Assembly: GCA_946480485.1 (NCBI GenBank)
Contig: CAMLJW010000006.1
Location: 1 to 29,827, forward strand
DNA from: an uncultured Streptomyces sp.
Lineage (GTDB): Bacteria; Actinomycetota; Actinomycetes; Streptomycetales; Streptomycetaceae
Direction: 5' to 3'
DNA: 29,827 nt
Shown here: positions 29,307-29,827 of the stretch, piece by piece
Position numbering within the stretch: position 1 is the first letter of the stretch
Layout: each line of letters begins with the position of its first letter
Notes under the pieces: model-generated
The model's input: the letters and a program-made list of their open reading frames with translations, nothing else
Databases searched by the model: none
What the model was told of the DNA's origin: nothing
Translations under genes and position numbers: made by a program

Positions 29307-29827
29307 ATGAGTGCGGAGGCCACGAACCCCGCGACGCCCGGCCCCCTTGCGCCCGAAGCGCACCGCAGGAGGAGCCGTCCACGCATCGATCTGCGCCGCC
29401 TGGGCCGGGCCGCGCTGATGGGGACCGCGACCCGCGATCGACTGCCCGACGCGATCGGCCATGTGGTCGAAGCGCATCGCGCCCACCACCCCGACGCCGA
29501 CCTCGAGCCACTGCGCCGGGCGTATGTCCTCGCCGAGTCCTCGCACCGCGGCCAGATGCGCAAGAGCGGCGAGCCCTACATCACACACCCCCTCGCCGTG
29601 ACCCTGATCCTCGCCGAACTCGGCGCGGAGACCACGACGTTGACGGCATCTCTGCTCCACGACACCGTCGAGGACACGGAGGTGACGCTGGACCAGGTCG
29701 GGGACGAGTTCGGCGCGGGAGTCCGCTATCTCGTCGACGGCGTCACGAAGTTGGAGAAGGTCGACTACGGAGCGGCCGCCGAGCCCGAGACCTTCCGCAA
29801 GATGCTCGTCGCCACCGGCAACGACGT
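29307..29827 (+). CDS. rshA: RelA/SpoT-family (p)ppGpp synthetase/hydrolase, N-terminal part (partial)
   Basis: The gene starts at ATG 29307 with GGAGG six nt upstream and runs off the window after 173 codons. The visible part is the HD hydrolase domain: HRGQMRKSGEPYITHPLAVT (80-99, His94), then SLLHDTVEDTEVTLDQVGDE with the metal-binding His118-Asp119 and the Glu122-Asp123 pair, then VDGVTKLEKVDYG and ETFRKMLVATGND. An intact HD motif indicates that ppGpp hydrolysis is possible; the synthetase domain lies outside. Position downstream of miaA-dapF matches RshA of S. coelicolor, the second RelA/SpoT homologue besides RelA. The first 45 residues are a basic, proline-rich leader. Confidence 0.88.
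   Translation, partial: MSAEATNPATPGPLAPEAHRRRSRPRIDLRRLGRAALMGTATRDRLPDAIGHVVEAHRAHHPDADLEPLRRAYVLAESSHRGQMRKSGEPYITHPLAVTLILAELGAETTTLTASLLHDTVEDTEVTLDQVGDEFGAGVRYLVDGVTKLEKVDYGAAAEPETFRKMLVATGND

Overview
The window is a piece of a Streptomyces (or very close relative) chromosome. The DNA is about 70% GC with strongly G/C-biased third codon positions. Gene order follows the conserved actinobacterial recA neighbourhood: clgR ... nei2, lhr, a prenyltransferase-like gene, DUF3046, AI-2E permease, recA, recX, flavin monooxygenase, gluDCBA, gluRK, TAXI binding protein, miaB, LigB-like gene, miaA, dapF, rshA.

Positions 1-3170 are accessory and decayed. They hold the 3' end of a clgR-type regulator gene with its terminator, a small membrane protein gene and a fragment of a short-chain dehydrogenase gene. 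Next comes an IS5-family-like element (1443-3170) with near-perfect 19-bp terminal repeats. Its transposase is broken, and about 0.9 kb carrying a SUKH (SMI1/KNR4) gene lies between the transposase stop and the right repeat. The right end of the element supplies the stop codon of the next gene.

Positions 3170-15405 are a DNA-repair block: nei2 and lhr on the minus strand, then DUF3046, an AI-2E permease, recA and recX on the plus strand. recA contains a 364-residue intein with both splicing blocks and a two-motif LAGLIDADG endonuclease, at the same site (MFG^SPETT) as the Mycobacterium leprae RecA intein. Both recA and lhr carry a RecA-NDp (PafBC-type) promoter motif, TTGTCAGTG-N8-(T/C)AnnnT. 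At lhr the motif would give a leaderless mRNA.

Positions 15717-24415 hold a flavin monooxygenase, the glutamate ABC transporter operon gluABCD (minus strand), the divergent two-component pair gluR-gluK, and a convergent TAXI-type binding protein with no TRAP permease beside it. Relics of an IS4-type transposase and of a group II intron maturase lie between this and miaB.

Positions 24860-29827 hold miaB, a LigB-like gene, miaA, a small membrane protein, a doubly deleted in-frame dapF relic (105 aa, both catalytic cysteine regions gone), and the start of rshA (ppGpp metabolism), cut by the window edge.

The most notable items are the RecA intein, the shrunken dapF, the IS-borne SUKH cargo, and the shared damage-responsive promoter motif. 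All calls come from reading the sequence; no database search was run.
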